From contig JAVBLA010000016.1 in NCBI GenBank assembly GCA_031553775.1, forward strand, positions 1 to 64,000: a stretch of DNA of 64,000 nucleotides, read 5' to 3'. The DNA comes from JAISFI01 sp031553775. Its GTDB lineage: Bacteria; Bacteroidota; Bacteroidia; Bacteroidales; Azobacteroidaceae. Shown piece after piece: positions 44,477 through 53,369 of this stretch (the first letter of the stretch is position 1; every line of letters begins with the position of its first letter). The position numbers and the translations under genes are program-made. Below the pieces are notes generated by a model, which ran no database searches, was not told the origin of the DNA, and worked only from the letters and a program-made list of their open reading frames with translations.

Positions 44477-45814
44477 TCAGTTGAAATAGTTTTGTAATTT
44501 CCGCATGGCGGTGTCTAAGCAGAAGATCACTACGTGGTCGTCGGCCTGGATACAGGTATCTCCTTCGATAATGATGGGTTTGCCGTCGCGGATCAATCCT
44601 CCGAGTGTCATGTCTTTCGGCAGGTTGAGATGTTTTACTGGTTTGCGGGTGATCCTCGATCCCGGTTTGGCGACTAATTCCGCCACATCGGCATTGGCAA
44701 AGGTCATACATTTAACGTTCGATACATCGGCATTCAGCAGGAACTGGTAGATATGACTGGCAGCGATCAGTTTTTTATTGATGACTGTTCCGATATCCAT
44801 TTTTTCCGCCATGGTGATGTAGTCGATGTTTTCTACCTGGGCTACTGTTTTCGGGACTCCGAAACGTTTGGCTGCCATGCAGGCCAGGATATTGGTTTCT
44901 GAATTTCCGGTAAGGGCGATGAAGGCATCGCAATCCTTGATGTTTTCCTGGATCAGAAGTTCGGTGTCCCTTCCGTCACCATTGATAACCATCGTATTGC
45001 TCCGGATTTGCTCCGCGATTTTGTAGCTTTTATCTTTGCTTACTTCCAGTATCTTGACCTGGAGATTGGAGGGGAGGAACTGGGAGGTTTTCACGGCAAT
45101 CCGGCTTCCGCCCATAATGATGACTTTTCCTACGTGTATATTCTCCTTTCCGGTGTGTTGTTGGATGATGCTTACTCCGGTTTTTGTAGTAGTGAAGTAG
45201 AGAAGATCATTCGGTTTGATCTGATCGTTCCCGCTCGGGATGATGGTTGCATTTTCTCTTTTGATGGCTACCACGTGGTAGATCTTTTCTTCCCTGGATA
45301 TTTCGTGGAGAAATTTACCCACGATGGGTGCGTTTTCCCGTACTTTAACGCCGATCAGGATCAATTCGCCGTTACAGAGCTCCCACCATTGCCGGGCCCA
45401 CGGGCGTTTGATGGCGCTTACGATTTCTTTGGCTGCAAGCATTTCCGGATAGATCAGTGAATCTACTCCCAAACGTTCGAAAAATTCTTTATTTTCCTGT
45501 AACAGGTATTCATAATTATTGATGCGGGCGAAAGTTTTGACAGCGCCCAGGTTGGTTGCCAGCATACAGGCTGTAATATTGGTGGTTTCCTCTGGGGTGA
45601 CGGCAATAAACAGATCTGCTTTTTTGACCCCGGCCTGTTTCAGATCCCGGATGGAGGTAGGGTTTCCTACGATAGACATGATTTCCAGATTGGAATTGGT
45701 AAAAGCCAATCTTTCTTCGCTGGGGTCCATCAGGCTGATATCCTGGTTTTCCTGCGACAGCAGTTTTGCTAAATGTGTGCCGACTTCTCCTGCGCCGGCG
45801 ATAATAATTTTCAT
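44477..45814 (-). CDS. trkA: Trk system potassium transport regulatory subunit TrkA
   Basis: 445 residues: two RCK modules, each with a Rossmann NAD site ('IIIAGAGEVGTHLAKLLSQ' at residue 3 and 'VIIMGGSRIAVKTSQFL' near 230) followed by a TrkA_C domain. It gates TrkH. It lies between dxs (29 bp upstream) and trkH (2 bp downstream), an order dxs-trkA-trkH that I recall from other Bacteroidales. Confidence 0.95.
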   Translation of the reverse strand: MKIIIAGAGEVGTHLAKLLSQENQDISLMDPSEERLAFTNSNLEIMSIVGNPTSIRDLKQAGVKKADLFIAVTPEETTNITACMLATNLGAVKTFARINNYEYLLQENKEFFERLGVDSLIYPEMLAAKEIVSAIKRPWARQWWELCNGELILIGVKVRENAPIVGKFLHEISREEKIYHVVAIKRENATIIPSGNDQIKPNDLLYFTTTKTGVSIIQQHTGKENIHVGKVIIMGGSRIAVKTSQFLPSNLQVKILEVSKDKSYKIAEQIRSNTMVINGDGRDTELLIQENIKDCDAFIALTGNSETNILACMAAKRFGVPKTVAQVENIDYITMAEKMDIGTVINKKLIAASHIYQFLLNADVSNVKCMTFANADVAELVAKPGSRITRKPVKHLNLPKDMTLGGLIRDGKPIIIEGDTCIQADDHVVIFCLDTAMRKLQNYFN

Positions 45815-45843
45815 ATTTTTTTTGCCTGAAGATCAGGCAGATT

Positions 45844-47748
45844 TTAGCTTGGAACGTATTCTTTTAAATGAATTAGTTGCATGATCTCGTTCCGGATGCT
45901 TTCCGCATCCATTCCGCAGAGTTTATACAATTCGGGAATCGATCCGTGTTCTATGAATTCATCGGGAATACCGATCCGTTTCACTGTATTGGTATAGTTG
46001 TTATCCGACAGGAATTCGAGTACGGCGCTGCCGAGCCCTCCTTTCACTGTCCCGTTTTCAACGGTCACGATATATTTGTATTGTTTGGCTACCTCATGCA
46101 GCAGGTCTTCGTCTATCGGTTTCAGATAGATCATATCGTAATGGGCGATCGGGCCGGTTCCTGCTTCTTCTGCCAGTTGGATGGCTTTTTGGGCAATATA
46201 TCCGATCGGGCCGATACTGAGAATGGCCATTTTTTCTCCGTTTTTCAGTTTTTTTCCTTTCCCGGGCGACAGGAATTCCATTTCATTCCGCCAGTCGGTC
46301 AGTTCTCCTTTGCCTCTCGGGTAGCGGATCACGAATGTGCCCATTCCGGGTTGGGAAGCAGTGAACATCAGGCTTCTCAGTGCATGTTCGTTAATGGGAG
46401 AGGAGATGGTAATGTTTGGGATACAGCGCAGGTATGCCAGGTCGAATGAGCCGTGGTGTGTGGCGCCGTCTTCTCCTACCAGTCCGGCGCGGTCCAGACA
46501 CAGGATCATATCTGTGCTCTGCAGGGCGGCATCGTGGATGATCTGGTCGTATGCCCGTTGGGTAAATGAGGAATAAATGTTACAGAACGGGATCATTCCT
46601 TCTTTGGCTAATCCCGCGGAGAAGGTTACGGCATGTGCTTCTGCAATTCCTACATCGAAAACTCTTTCCGGCATTTTTTTCATCATGATATTCATGGAGC
46701 AACCGGTGGGCATGGCAGGAGTGATTCCTACTATTTTTTCGTTTTTTTCTGCCAGTTCCAGTAATGTGTGTCCGAATACATCCTGATAAAGTTGCGGTTC
46801 GTCTAAAGAGCGAACGATAATTCGTTCTCCTGTAACAGGATCGAATTTTCCCGGAGCATGCCATTCGGTTGCTGATTTTTCAGCCGGGGCAAATCCTTTT
46901 CCCTTAACAGTGCGGATATGGAGTAATTTAGGTCCTTTCAGTTCTTTAATATCATTCAAAGTTTTGATTAATCCTTTGATGTCATGTCCGTCGACCGGAC
47001 CGAAATACCGGATGCTGAAGCCTTCGAACAGGTTATGTTGTTTGGTTAATAAGGCTTTCAAGCTGTTGTTGAAGCGCAGGACAATCCCTTTGCTGTCGTC
47101 GTCGATAAATCCCAGCTTTTTCATTCCCCGGAAAAGTTTGTACCGGATCTTGTTGTATGTCTGGGAAGTAGTGATGTCTACCAGATATTGGCTGAGTCCG
47201 CCGACACTGTCGTCGATTGCCTTATTGTTGTCATTGAGGATGATCAGGAGGTTGTTGGGATCGGAGGAGGCGTTGTTCAGTCCTTCGAAAGACAAGCCGC
47301 CTGTCATGGATCCGTCGCCGGTAACAGCAATGATATTTCTTTCTTCTTTTTTCAGGGAAGAGGCGACTGCCATTCCCAGCGCTGCGGAAATCGACGTGGA
47401 TGCATGTCCTGCAATAAAAGCGTCGTATTCGCTTTCCTTCGGATTCGGAAACCCACTGATTCCTTTGAATTTCCGTAGTGTTTTGAATGCTTCTTTCCTT
47501 CCGGTGAGAATTTTATGGCTATAGGCCTGATGTCCCACGTCCCATACGATTTTATCATAAGGAGTGTTGAATACATAATGCAGGGCAACCGTCAGTTCCA
47601 CGGTACCCAGGCTGGAAGCAAAATGGCCCGGATTATCGGCCAGCACCCGGATGATGTACTGCCGTAATTCGTTGCAAACCCGCTCTAACTGGGATATATC
47701 CAGCTTTCGGAGGTCTTCGGGATATTGTATTTGATCTAGTAATTCCAT
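45844..47748 (-). CDS. dxs: 1-deoxy-D-xylulose-5-phosphate synthase
   Basis: 634 residues. Thiamine-diphosphate enzyme condensing pyruvate and glyceraldehyde-3-phosphate, first step of the MEP isoprenoid pathway (source of undecaprenyl phosphate for the wall enzymes upstream). 'WDVGHQAYSHKILTGRK' and 'GDGSMTGGLSFEGLNNA' are the cofactor motifs. 'DRAGLVGEDGATHHGSFDLAYLR' belongs to the pyrimidine-binding domain and the transketolase C domain follows. A TTG at 47760 extends the frame by four codons but lies within the -7 box, so the ATG at 47748 is used. Confidence 0.96.
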   Translation of the reverse strand: MELLDQIQYPEDLRKLDISQLERVCNELRQYIIRVLADNPGHFASSLGTVELTVALHYVFNTPYDKIVWDVGHQAYSHKILTGRKEAFKTLRKFKGISGFPNPKESEYDAFIAGHASTSISAALGMAVASSLKKEERNIIAVTGDGSMTGGLSFEGLNNASSDPNNLLIILNDNNKAIDDSVGGLSQYLVDITTSQTYNKIRYKLFRGMKKLGFIDDDSKGIVLRFNNSLKALLTKQHNLFEGFSIRYFGPVDGHDIKGLIKTLNDIKELKGPKLLHIRTVKGKGFAPAEKSATEWHAPGKFDPVTGERIIVRSLDEPQLYQDVFGHTLLELAEKNEKIVGITPAMPTGCSMNIMMKKMPERVFDVGIAEAHAVTFSAGLAKEGMIPFCNIYSSFTQRAYDQIIHDAALQSTDMILCLDRAGLVGEDGATHHGSFDLAYLRCIPNITISSPINEHALRSLMFTASQPGMGTFVIRYPRGKGELTDWRNEMEFLSPGKGKKLKNGEKMAILSIGPIGYIAQKAIQLAEEAGTGPIAHYDMIYLKPIDEDLLHEVAKQYKYIVTVENGTVKGGLGSAVLEFLSDNNYTNTVKRIGIPDEFIEHGSIPELYKLCGMDAESIRNEIMQLIHLKEYVPS

Positions 47749-47757
47749 TTGAACTGG

Positions 47758-47765
47758 CAAAATTA
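47758..47765 (-). promoter_or_regulatory. -7 box of the dxs-trkA-trkH operon
   Basis: TAATTTTG on the minus strand, 10 bp before the ATG. A -33 element is not obvious. Confidence 0.5.
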
Positions 47766-48222
47766 CATAATAAACGGGAAATAACGGGTATTTTTGGGGG
47801 AATTTGAGGTTGGAAAAATAAGGGATGTTTTGTTGGTGTTTTTATTGAAGTTGAATGGGCTAAGAGAATTATTGATTTAATTGGCTGGGATAGTTTAAAT
47901 TAATTATTAATTTAGGCGGTGAAAATCTTTGTTTTAGTGGGGATAGGCTTTGAAGAAGGATGTGAATGATAGGGATTGCTAATTCAGAATTCAAAATGAA
48001 TGCGTTGCAACATAACAGAAAAATGTATTATATTGTGTTAGTTATATTAATCCAAACGAAAATAAATACATCAATATATACCAAAACAATAGCGAAATTT
48101 TCCCCTGTTCGGCGGCGTTTCCGAACGCCGTCGAAGAATCCCGGTAGTTTATAACTACAAATAATAATCTGAGCAAAAAAATAAGTTCTATATTTGCACC
48201 ATACTTTAACTATGTTTACGTG
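47766..48222. other. 457-bp gap between dxs and the RAYT gene
   Basis: AT-rich, no gene seen. Contains the left REP palindrome (48108-48133) and a -7 box TATATTTG at 48189-48196, 27 bp before the transposase ATG. Confidence 0.6.
48108..48133 (-). repeat. Left REP palindrome of the RAYT locus
   Basis: 26 bp, the exact reverse complement of the right copy at 48819-48844. Its core folds as CGGCGTT-CGGA-AACGCCG. Confidence 0.9.
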
Positions 48223-48792
48223 ATGAGTTCAGGATATAAAATCGAGGAAAAGGAAGGTATCTATTTTTTAACTTTCCAAGTAGTAGAGTGGGTTGATATC
48301 TTCACCCGTAAAATATACAGAGATCTTATTCTTGAAAGCCTGTCTTATTGTATAAGGTCAAAAGGACTCATAATTTATGGATTTGTGATCATGTCAAACC
48401 ACGTCCATTTACTGGCAAAGAGCGAAACGAGTGATTTAAGTGGCACTATCCGTGATTTCAAGAAATTTACCAGTAAGAAAATGATTGAGATCATTACATC
48501 CGGAATAGAAAGCCGGGAAAAGTGGATGCTGGATATTTTCAGAAAAGCGGCATCCAGCCATTCGCACAATAAAAACTACCAGGTTTGGACGCGGGAAAAT
48601 CATGCAGAATTGATTTATTCTGAAAAATTTATTGAACAGAAATTGAATTATATCCATGAGAATCCTGTAAGAGCTGGTTGGGTAATGCATCCGGAAGAGT
48701 ATCTTTATTCAAGTGCATCCAATTACATAAATGGTGTTGGAGTGTTAAATGTTGAGATATTATATCAAAGATGGAAAACTTATATGAAATAG
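48223..48792 (+). CDS. REP-associated tyrosine transposase (RAYT, Y1/HUH type)
   Basis: 189 residues. HUH nuclease-like motif 'SNHVHLLAKSE' (His-hydrophobic-His near residue 60) and the catalytic Tyr region 'KLNYIHENPVRAGWV' near residue 145, both hallmarks of IS200/IS605-related TnpA_REP proteins. The gene is flanked at 90 and 27 bp by inverted identical REP palindromes, as known for RAYTs, which are thought to move or maintain REP sequences and to be domesticated rather than freely mobile. Intact, with its own promoter. GTG at 48220 is in frame, but the ATG at 48223 is preferred. Confidence 0.93.
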   Translation: MSSGYKIEEKEGIYFLTFQVVEWVDIFTRKIYRDLILESLSYCIRSKGLIIYGFVIMSNHVHLLAKSETSDLSGTIRDFKKFTSKKMIEIITSGIESREKWMLDIFRKAASSHSHNKNYQVWTRENHAELIYSEKFIEQKLNYIHENPVRAGWVMHPEEYLYSSASNYINGVGVLNVEILYQRWKTYMK

Positions 48793-48818
48793 GTTTTAGT
48801 TTTAATTGTGAAGCTTTA

Positions 48819-48844
48819 CGACGGCGTTCGGAAACGCCGCCGAA
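48819..48844 (+). repeat. Right REP palindrome of the RAYT locus
   Basis: 26 bp, exact inverted partner of 48108-48133. A short CCG-AA-CGG palindrome follows, echoing the CCC/GGG hairpin beside the dcw copy. Confidence 0.9.
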
Positions 48845-48869
48845 CGGAAGAAAATAGAAATGAAATTGA

Positions 48870-49340
48870 ATGAAGAAAATGTATGATTCTGACAATTTGA
48901 TTAAGAATGTGCTAAGTGTATTTTTTCTTATAATTGTCTTTATATCATGTAATACAAGCTCTGTGCTGAAAACACAAGATGCAACTGAGTATGTAATATA
49001 TGATTCTTTGACCCATCAAAAAGTATATTCTGTAGTGGATGAAATGCCTGTTTATCCGGGTGGAGAAGAGGCTCTTTTTATGGATTTTATAAAGAATTTC
49101 AAATACCCTGAATCCCAGAAGGAGTTTCAGAGTAAGATCGTCATGGAATATATTGTGGATGAACAGGGAAAAGTAACCGGACAGAGAATCCGGAATAAAA
49201 ATCCGGAAGAAATTACTGCTGCTGAAAAGGAGGCCTTAAGGGTATTAGGACTATTACAACAATGGACTCCTGGAAGGCTGAATGGTAAAAATGTGTCTGT
49301 GTTGATGGGTTTTCCGTTGCATTTGGATCCTGAAAGGTAG
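48870..49340 (+). CDS. TonB C-terminal-domain lipoprotein
   Basis: 156 residues. Hydrophobic signal ending in a lipobox-like 'VFISCNTS' (Cys27), then 'VDEMPVYPGGEEALFMDFIKN', the usual lead-in to a TonB_C domain in Bacteroidota, then 'KIVMEYIVDEQGKVTGQRI' and 'WTPGRLNGKNVSVLMGFPLHL'. No proline-rich spacer or inner-membrane anchor, so it is not a normal TonB. More likely an outer-membrane or periplasmic lipoprotein using the TonB_C fold for binding. The same module ends the VIT-VWA protein at 60.7 kb. Confidence 0.82.
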   Translation: MKKMYDSDNLIKNVLSVFFLIIVFISCNTSSVLKTQDATEYVIYDSLTHQKVYSVVDEMPVYPGGEEALFMDFIKNFKYPESQKEFQSKIVMEYIVDEQGKVTGQRIRNKNPEEITAAEKEALRVLGLLQQWTPGRLNGKNVSVLMGFPLHLDPER

Positions 49341-49380
49341 TTCACTGTTTATGTTTTTGATATTTTATAAAGTAAAATAA

Positions 49381-52300
49381 ATGAATCGCCTCTCTATAGT
49401 TATTTTCTTTTTCTTGTTACCTTGTGTCCTTTTTGCTGAAAAAGCAATCAGGAACTACACTTACCGCCAATACACCACACACGACGGACTGCTTCAGATG
49501 CAACTGATGTCGGCCTACCAGGATGATGACGGATATCTATGGATTGCATCCAAGGGAGGGGTAAGCCGTTTTGATGGGAAATCATTCAAACATTATACCA
49601 AAGCGGACGGTCTTCCCAACAAATCAGTTCACTCCGCTATCAAAATAGAAGATCAGATTTGCCTGGTTCAGAATTTCGGAATCAGTTTTATCCGGAAAGA
49701 CGGACAGATTAAAACGGTTGCTTATCCTCCAGGCTATAAAACATCTGATATGCTGGAATCGCATATCTTTTTTGATCAAAAAAACAGAGAAATCTATTTG
49801 TTTAATTTTGATAAGGGTAATGATGTCAACTGCAGATTTCATCTGAGTTTTTCTTTGAAAGATTCTACTTTCAGAGAGCTTCCTCTTCTGAAAGGAGACC
49901 GGATTATGGAAGTGAAATCGAATCATATTTTCGGACAGAGCCATGTTTATCGTTTCGACGGAAAAGCCATGTCGAAGATTTATACTTATCCGTTTGGGCT
50001 TTGCGGACAGGTGACAGCCGACGTTTCCGGGAATCTTGTTTATGTATATGCTCATTATAAAAAGCAGATATACCGGATTTCATTTGCGAAAGAGATAGAA
50101 ATATCGAAAATTTCTACTCCTCCCGATGTCGGCAATCTTTATTTGATGTCGGATGGACGGCTACTGGCACATAATTCCAAAAGTAAGGAGTTTATTATCA
50201 TCGATAAAGACCGTTTTCATCCGACCGGGATTTTCGTCACGCTTCCTACCAATTTTACTACCGATCAGGAAGGAAATACCTGGGTTGTATCGGAAGAGGG
50301 TGCATTCAATCTGTTTACCCTTGAGTTCGAATCTTACAGATTCCGGAAAAATGCAGTCGATTATGTCTGGAATATCCTGGAGGATCCTTCCGGGAATATG
50401 TGGTTCGGAGGATATGGTACGGGCCTCTGGATGATGGATCGAGAGGGAAATATCGTTTATCCGAAGAAGGAGCAATTTGCTCCGGCTCAAAAGCATTATA
50501 ACCGGTTTTATAGGGAGCTGACTCCGATCGAGCGGGATGGGGAGTGGGATTGGAGTTATCTCAAGGAAATCGAAAAACACAGTGGACTTCAATATATGGG
50601 TGGGTGTGTGGTTAAAGGAAAGCTGTACTTTCCTAATAGCAACGGTATATTTGTTTATGAAAACGGACAATTCGACCTGTTGGATGCCGATTGTCCCAAT
50701 GCAGCTTCTTTCTATACTTTTTATGATGAAGAACACGACCGGATCATTGCTTCCGCTACTTATTTTACCGGCAATGTTCCCTGGGACCAACGTGGAATTG
50801 TGGTGAAAGACAGTGCAGGTGTCCGCTATTATCCGGGTTCCGGTAAATATGTTGTAAGTATCGGCAAAGACCGTAAAGGGAATATTCGTATAGGAACTTT
50901 TTATTCTGATGGAATCTGGGATGGAAACAAGATTGTTTTTGATACGGTTCCAAGTTCCTCTAATGGATCTGTTTCCATGAAATTAGACAAGTTCGGAGCG
51001 TTATGGAAAGGGAATGCCAACGGACTGTTCGTAGAAACGGAAGAAGGATACCGGCGTATCGAACACGAACGTTTACAGTCGGAAGTGGGCAGTTTGCTCA
51101 TTTATCATGATAAATACCTGCTGGCAGTATGCGGATACAGCTTGTTTATCCTCGATTTGGAAGTATATCATCAAACCGGGAAAACGGAAATCGCAGTATT
51201 CGACTATAACAACGGGTTCGATGCGATAGAAAGTTCACAGAATGGTTTTTTCCTGGACTCTAAAGACTATGTCTGGATTGCCAATTCGAATAATGTGATC
51301 CGGTTTAATCCGGAAATCCTGATGTCGAAGCGGCGTCAGAATGATCCCAAAGTCAGTATTACCGATGTCTGGGTATCGGAAGATAATATCCATTTCGAAA
51401 GGATCACAGATTCTGAATTTACGTTAAATCCGGGAAAGAACACCTTGCGTTTCGAGTATTTTTCCGTGTCTTTTTCTTTTCCGCAGTCGCTGCGTTTCCG
51501 TTACCGTTTGAAAGGCCTATTCGATGAATGGTCGGAACCTCAATCTGAGAAGCAGGTGGTTTTTACCAATTTGTCGCCCGGCACCTATCAGTTTGAGGTA
51601 CAATCTTCTATCGATGGAAAAAACTGGTCGGCAAGCGCATTTTCACCGCTTCTCAATATGCGGAAGCCATTCTGGATGACCGGGTGGTTTATTGTTCCCT
51701 CTCTGTTGCTGCTGACCGGAAGTCTTTATTTTGCCCTTCGCATCCGGCAACGGAAACAAACCGAACGCCTGCAAACGGAGAAAGAAGTGAACGATTTGAA
51801 ATTAAGGGCGATACGATCCAAGTCGATTCCACATTTCAGTGGAAATATCCTCAGTGCGATCAGCTATATGTCGATGAATAATTATAAGGATACGAATGAA
51901 TACATCGGCTTGTTTTCCGATTTTATCAAGCAGACATTGAGGGATTCCGACCGGAGTGTCCGTCCGTTATCCGAAGAATTGGAATACACAAAGAAATATC
52001 TCCGGCTGGAGAAATTGCGGTTCGGATCGAAGTTCGGCTATGATATCCGTATTTCTCCGGAAGTTCCGGAAAACCTGCTTGTTCCTAACATGATATTGCA
52101 TACCTATTGTGAAAATGCGATCAGGCATGGACTTGCTCATAAAGAGGGAAGCGGAACGGTTTTAATCGATATGTCTGTTCAAAATAGTTATTATGTATTA
52201 GCTGTAGAAGATGACGGGATCGGTCGCACGGAAGCATTTAGAATTAAAACGCAGGGTACGGGCGAAGGATTGCGGATCATCCTCCGTCAGATCCATGTAT

Positions 52301-52428
52301 ATAATAAAACCAATGCAAAGGAAGCTTTTCAACAGGTAATCGATTTGAAAAAAGAAGACGGAACCACCCAAGGTACCCGTTTTGAATTTCACTTTCCGGT
52401 AAACTATAAATTTGTAGATCATGTATAG
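49381..52428 (+). CDS. Periplasmic propeller sensor histidine kinase (LytS-type kinase domain)
   Basis: 1015 residues. Signal peptide, then about 620 residues of two-component-regulator propeller repeats ('DDGYLWIASKGGVSRFDG', 'PSGNMWFGGYGTGLWMMD', 'SKDYVWIANSNNVIRF'), a Y_Y_Y domain ('YRLKGLFDEWSEPQSEK', about 695-745), one membrane helix (about 766-787), a short coiled coil and a His_kinase (PF06580-type) domain. The phospho-His is probably His818 in 'IPHFSGNIL', which departs from the usual NPHFLFNxLN. The ATPase part has 'ENAIRHGLAHKEG' and 'EDDGIGR'. Senses an outside signal, perhaps a glycan, and hands it to the LytTR regulator that overlaps its 3' end by 8 bp. Confidence 0.9.
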   Translation: MNRLSIVIFFFLLPCVLFAEKAIRNYTYRQYTTHDGLLQMQLMSAYQDDDGYLWIASKGGVSRFDGKSFKHYTKADGLPNKSVHSAIKIEDQICLVQNFGISFIRKDGQIKTVAYPPGYKTSDMLESHIFFDQKNREIYLFNFDKGNDVNCRFHLSFSLKDSTFRELPLLKGDRIMEVKSNHIFGQSHVYRFDGKAMSKIYTYPFGLCGQVTADVSGNLVYVYAHYKKQIYRISFAKEIEISKISTPPDVGNLYLMSDGRLLAHNSKSKEFIIIDKDRFHPTGIFVTLPTNFTTDQEGNTWVVSEEGAFNLFTLEFESYRFRKNAVDYVWNILEDPSGNMWFGGYGTGLWMMDREGNIVYPKKEQFAPAQKHYNRFYRELTPIERDGEWDWSYLKEIEKHSGLQYMGGCVVKGKLYFPNSNGIFVYENGQFDLLDADCPNAASFYTFYDEEHDRIIASATYFTGNVPWDQRGIVVKDSAGVRYYPGSGKYVVSIGKDRKGNIRIGTFYSDGIWDGNKIVFDTVPSSSNGSVSMKLDKFGALWKGNANGLFVETEEGYRRIEHERLQSEVGSLLIYHDKYLLAVCGYSLFILDLEVYHQTGKTEIAVFDYNNGFDAIESSQNGFFLDSKDYVWIANSNNVIRFNPEILMSKRRQNDPKVSITDVWVSEDNIHFERITDSEFTLNPGKNTLRFEYFSVSFSFPQSLRFRYRLKGLFDEWSEPQSEKQVVFTNLSPGTYQFEVQSSIDGKNWSASAFSPLLNMRKPFWMTGWFIVPSLLLLTGSLYFALRIRQRKQTERLQTEKEVNDLKLRAIRSKSIPHFSGNILSAISYMSMNNYKDTNEYIGLFSDFIKQTLRDSDRSVRPLSEELEYTKKYLRLEKLRFGSKFGYDIRISPEVPENLLVPNMILHTYCENAIRHGLAHKEGSGTVLIDMSVQNSYYVLAVEDDGIGRTEAFRIKTQGTGEGLRIILRQIHVYNKTNAKEAFQQVIDLKKEDGTTQGTRFEFHFPVNYKFVDHV

Positions 52429-53149
52429 AGTGTTGATTGTTGATGATGAAGAGATGTCGCGTCTTAATCTGGCTCAATTAGTCAGGATGGAGTTCCCCAG
52501 TATGGAGCTTTCTCTGGCTTCGAGCGCCAGGGAAGCGGAAGTGTTGTTGAATAACAGCGGAGTTTCTTTCGACTTATTATTCCTGGATATTCAGATGCCT
52601 CATCAAACAGGGTTGGAATTTCTCTCGGATCTGCGTAAAAACAATAATGATATCCATGTGATTTTTGTCACGGCATACGATGAGTCGGAATATATTCTTC
52701 AAGCCATGCGAATGAAGGCGATCGATTATCTCACCAAGCCGGTCAAGATACAGGAATTACAACATGCCATCATGGAATTTGAAAAGCTTCAGAATAAAGG
52801 GAATCTGAATCGTGTGATTGAAACTATTTCCTTTGCCGGAAAGATCAGGTTGCCGGTAGTTGAAGGTTACCGGTTTGTCGAGCCGGAAAAAGTTGCCTGT
52901 TTTGTGGCTGATGGAAGGAGATCGGAAGTAATTTATACAGATGGCTCTAAAGAGAAGATCTATAGTTCGTTGCAATCTTTGGAAGAGACCCTGAAAGCGG
53001 AATTTATTCGGGCCGGGCGGAAATATATTCTGAATCAAAGCCTTATTTATATCTTCAACAACAAAAATAATATGGTTTCTTTGCGGATGGAGGAGGGGGA
53101 ACTCCTGCATTTGAAGATTTCTGGGGATGCTGTTAAAAATTTGCTTTGA
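52421..53149 (+). CDS. LytTR-family response regulator
   Basis: 242 residues. Receiver domain with acidic pocket 'VDDEE', phospho-acceptor Asp56 in 'LLFLDIQMP' and Lys in 'LTKPVKI' near residue 107. The C-terminal part (about 145-242) is a LytTR DNA-binding domain ('EPEKVACFVADGRRSEVIYTDG', 'FIRAGRKYILNQSLI'). Start overlaps the kinase stop, so the pair is translationally coupled. The closest downstream gene encodes a BspA-like surface protein; a structured sequence lies between them and may be its target or that gene's leader. Confidence 0.92.
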   Translation: MYRVLIVDDEEMSRLNLAQLVRMEFPSMELSLASSAREAEVLLNNSGVSFDLLFLDIQMPHQTGLEFLSDLRKNNNDIHVIFVTAYDESEYILQAMRMKAIDYLTKPVKIQELQHAIMEFEKLQNKGNLNRVIETISFAGKIRLPVVEGYRFVEPEKVACFVADGRRSEVIYTDGSKEKIYSSLQSLEETLKAEFIRAGRKYILNQSLIYIFNNKNNMVSLRMEEGELLHLKISGDAVKNLL

Positions 53150-53278
53150 TTGTATTTTGCTTTATCATTATATTTCATGTCAAAAATTTCATAATTCATA
53201 CCGAAAAATAACTGTTCATTTCCAATTTTCCTTGCTTTAAGTTCTCACTGAAAAATCTCTATTGGATAGTTCCCGGGA

Positions 53279-53331
53279 ATGATGTTTTTTTGCATGCTGA
53301 AATATCTCAGCATATGGAAGACAAACATCAT
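53279..53331. promoter_or_regulatory. Nested inverted repeats upstream of the BspA-like gene
   Basis: Outer arms ATGATGTTT (53279-53287) and AAACATCAT (53323-53331), 9 bp, enclose inner arms ATGCTGA (53294-53300) and TCAGCAT (53307-53313), 7 bp with a 6-nt loop. No T-run follows. It lies 39 bp before the BspA-like ATG: either an RNA structure in its leader or a two-part operator, possibly for the adjacent LytTR regulator (inference). Confidence 0.6.
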
Positions 53332-53369
53332 CTTCTGAGAAATTAAGTAACTATCTAAAAATCATCAAA

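Noticed and set aside
44475..44711. 79-codon N-terminal extension of trkH
   Set aside because: Arg/His-rich nonsense translation of trkA in another frame; the ATG at 44474 fits the family.
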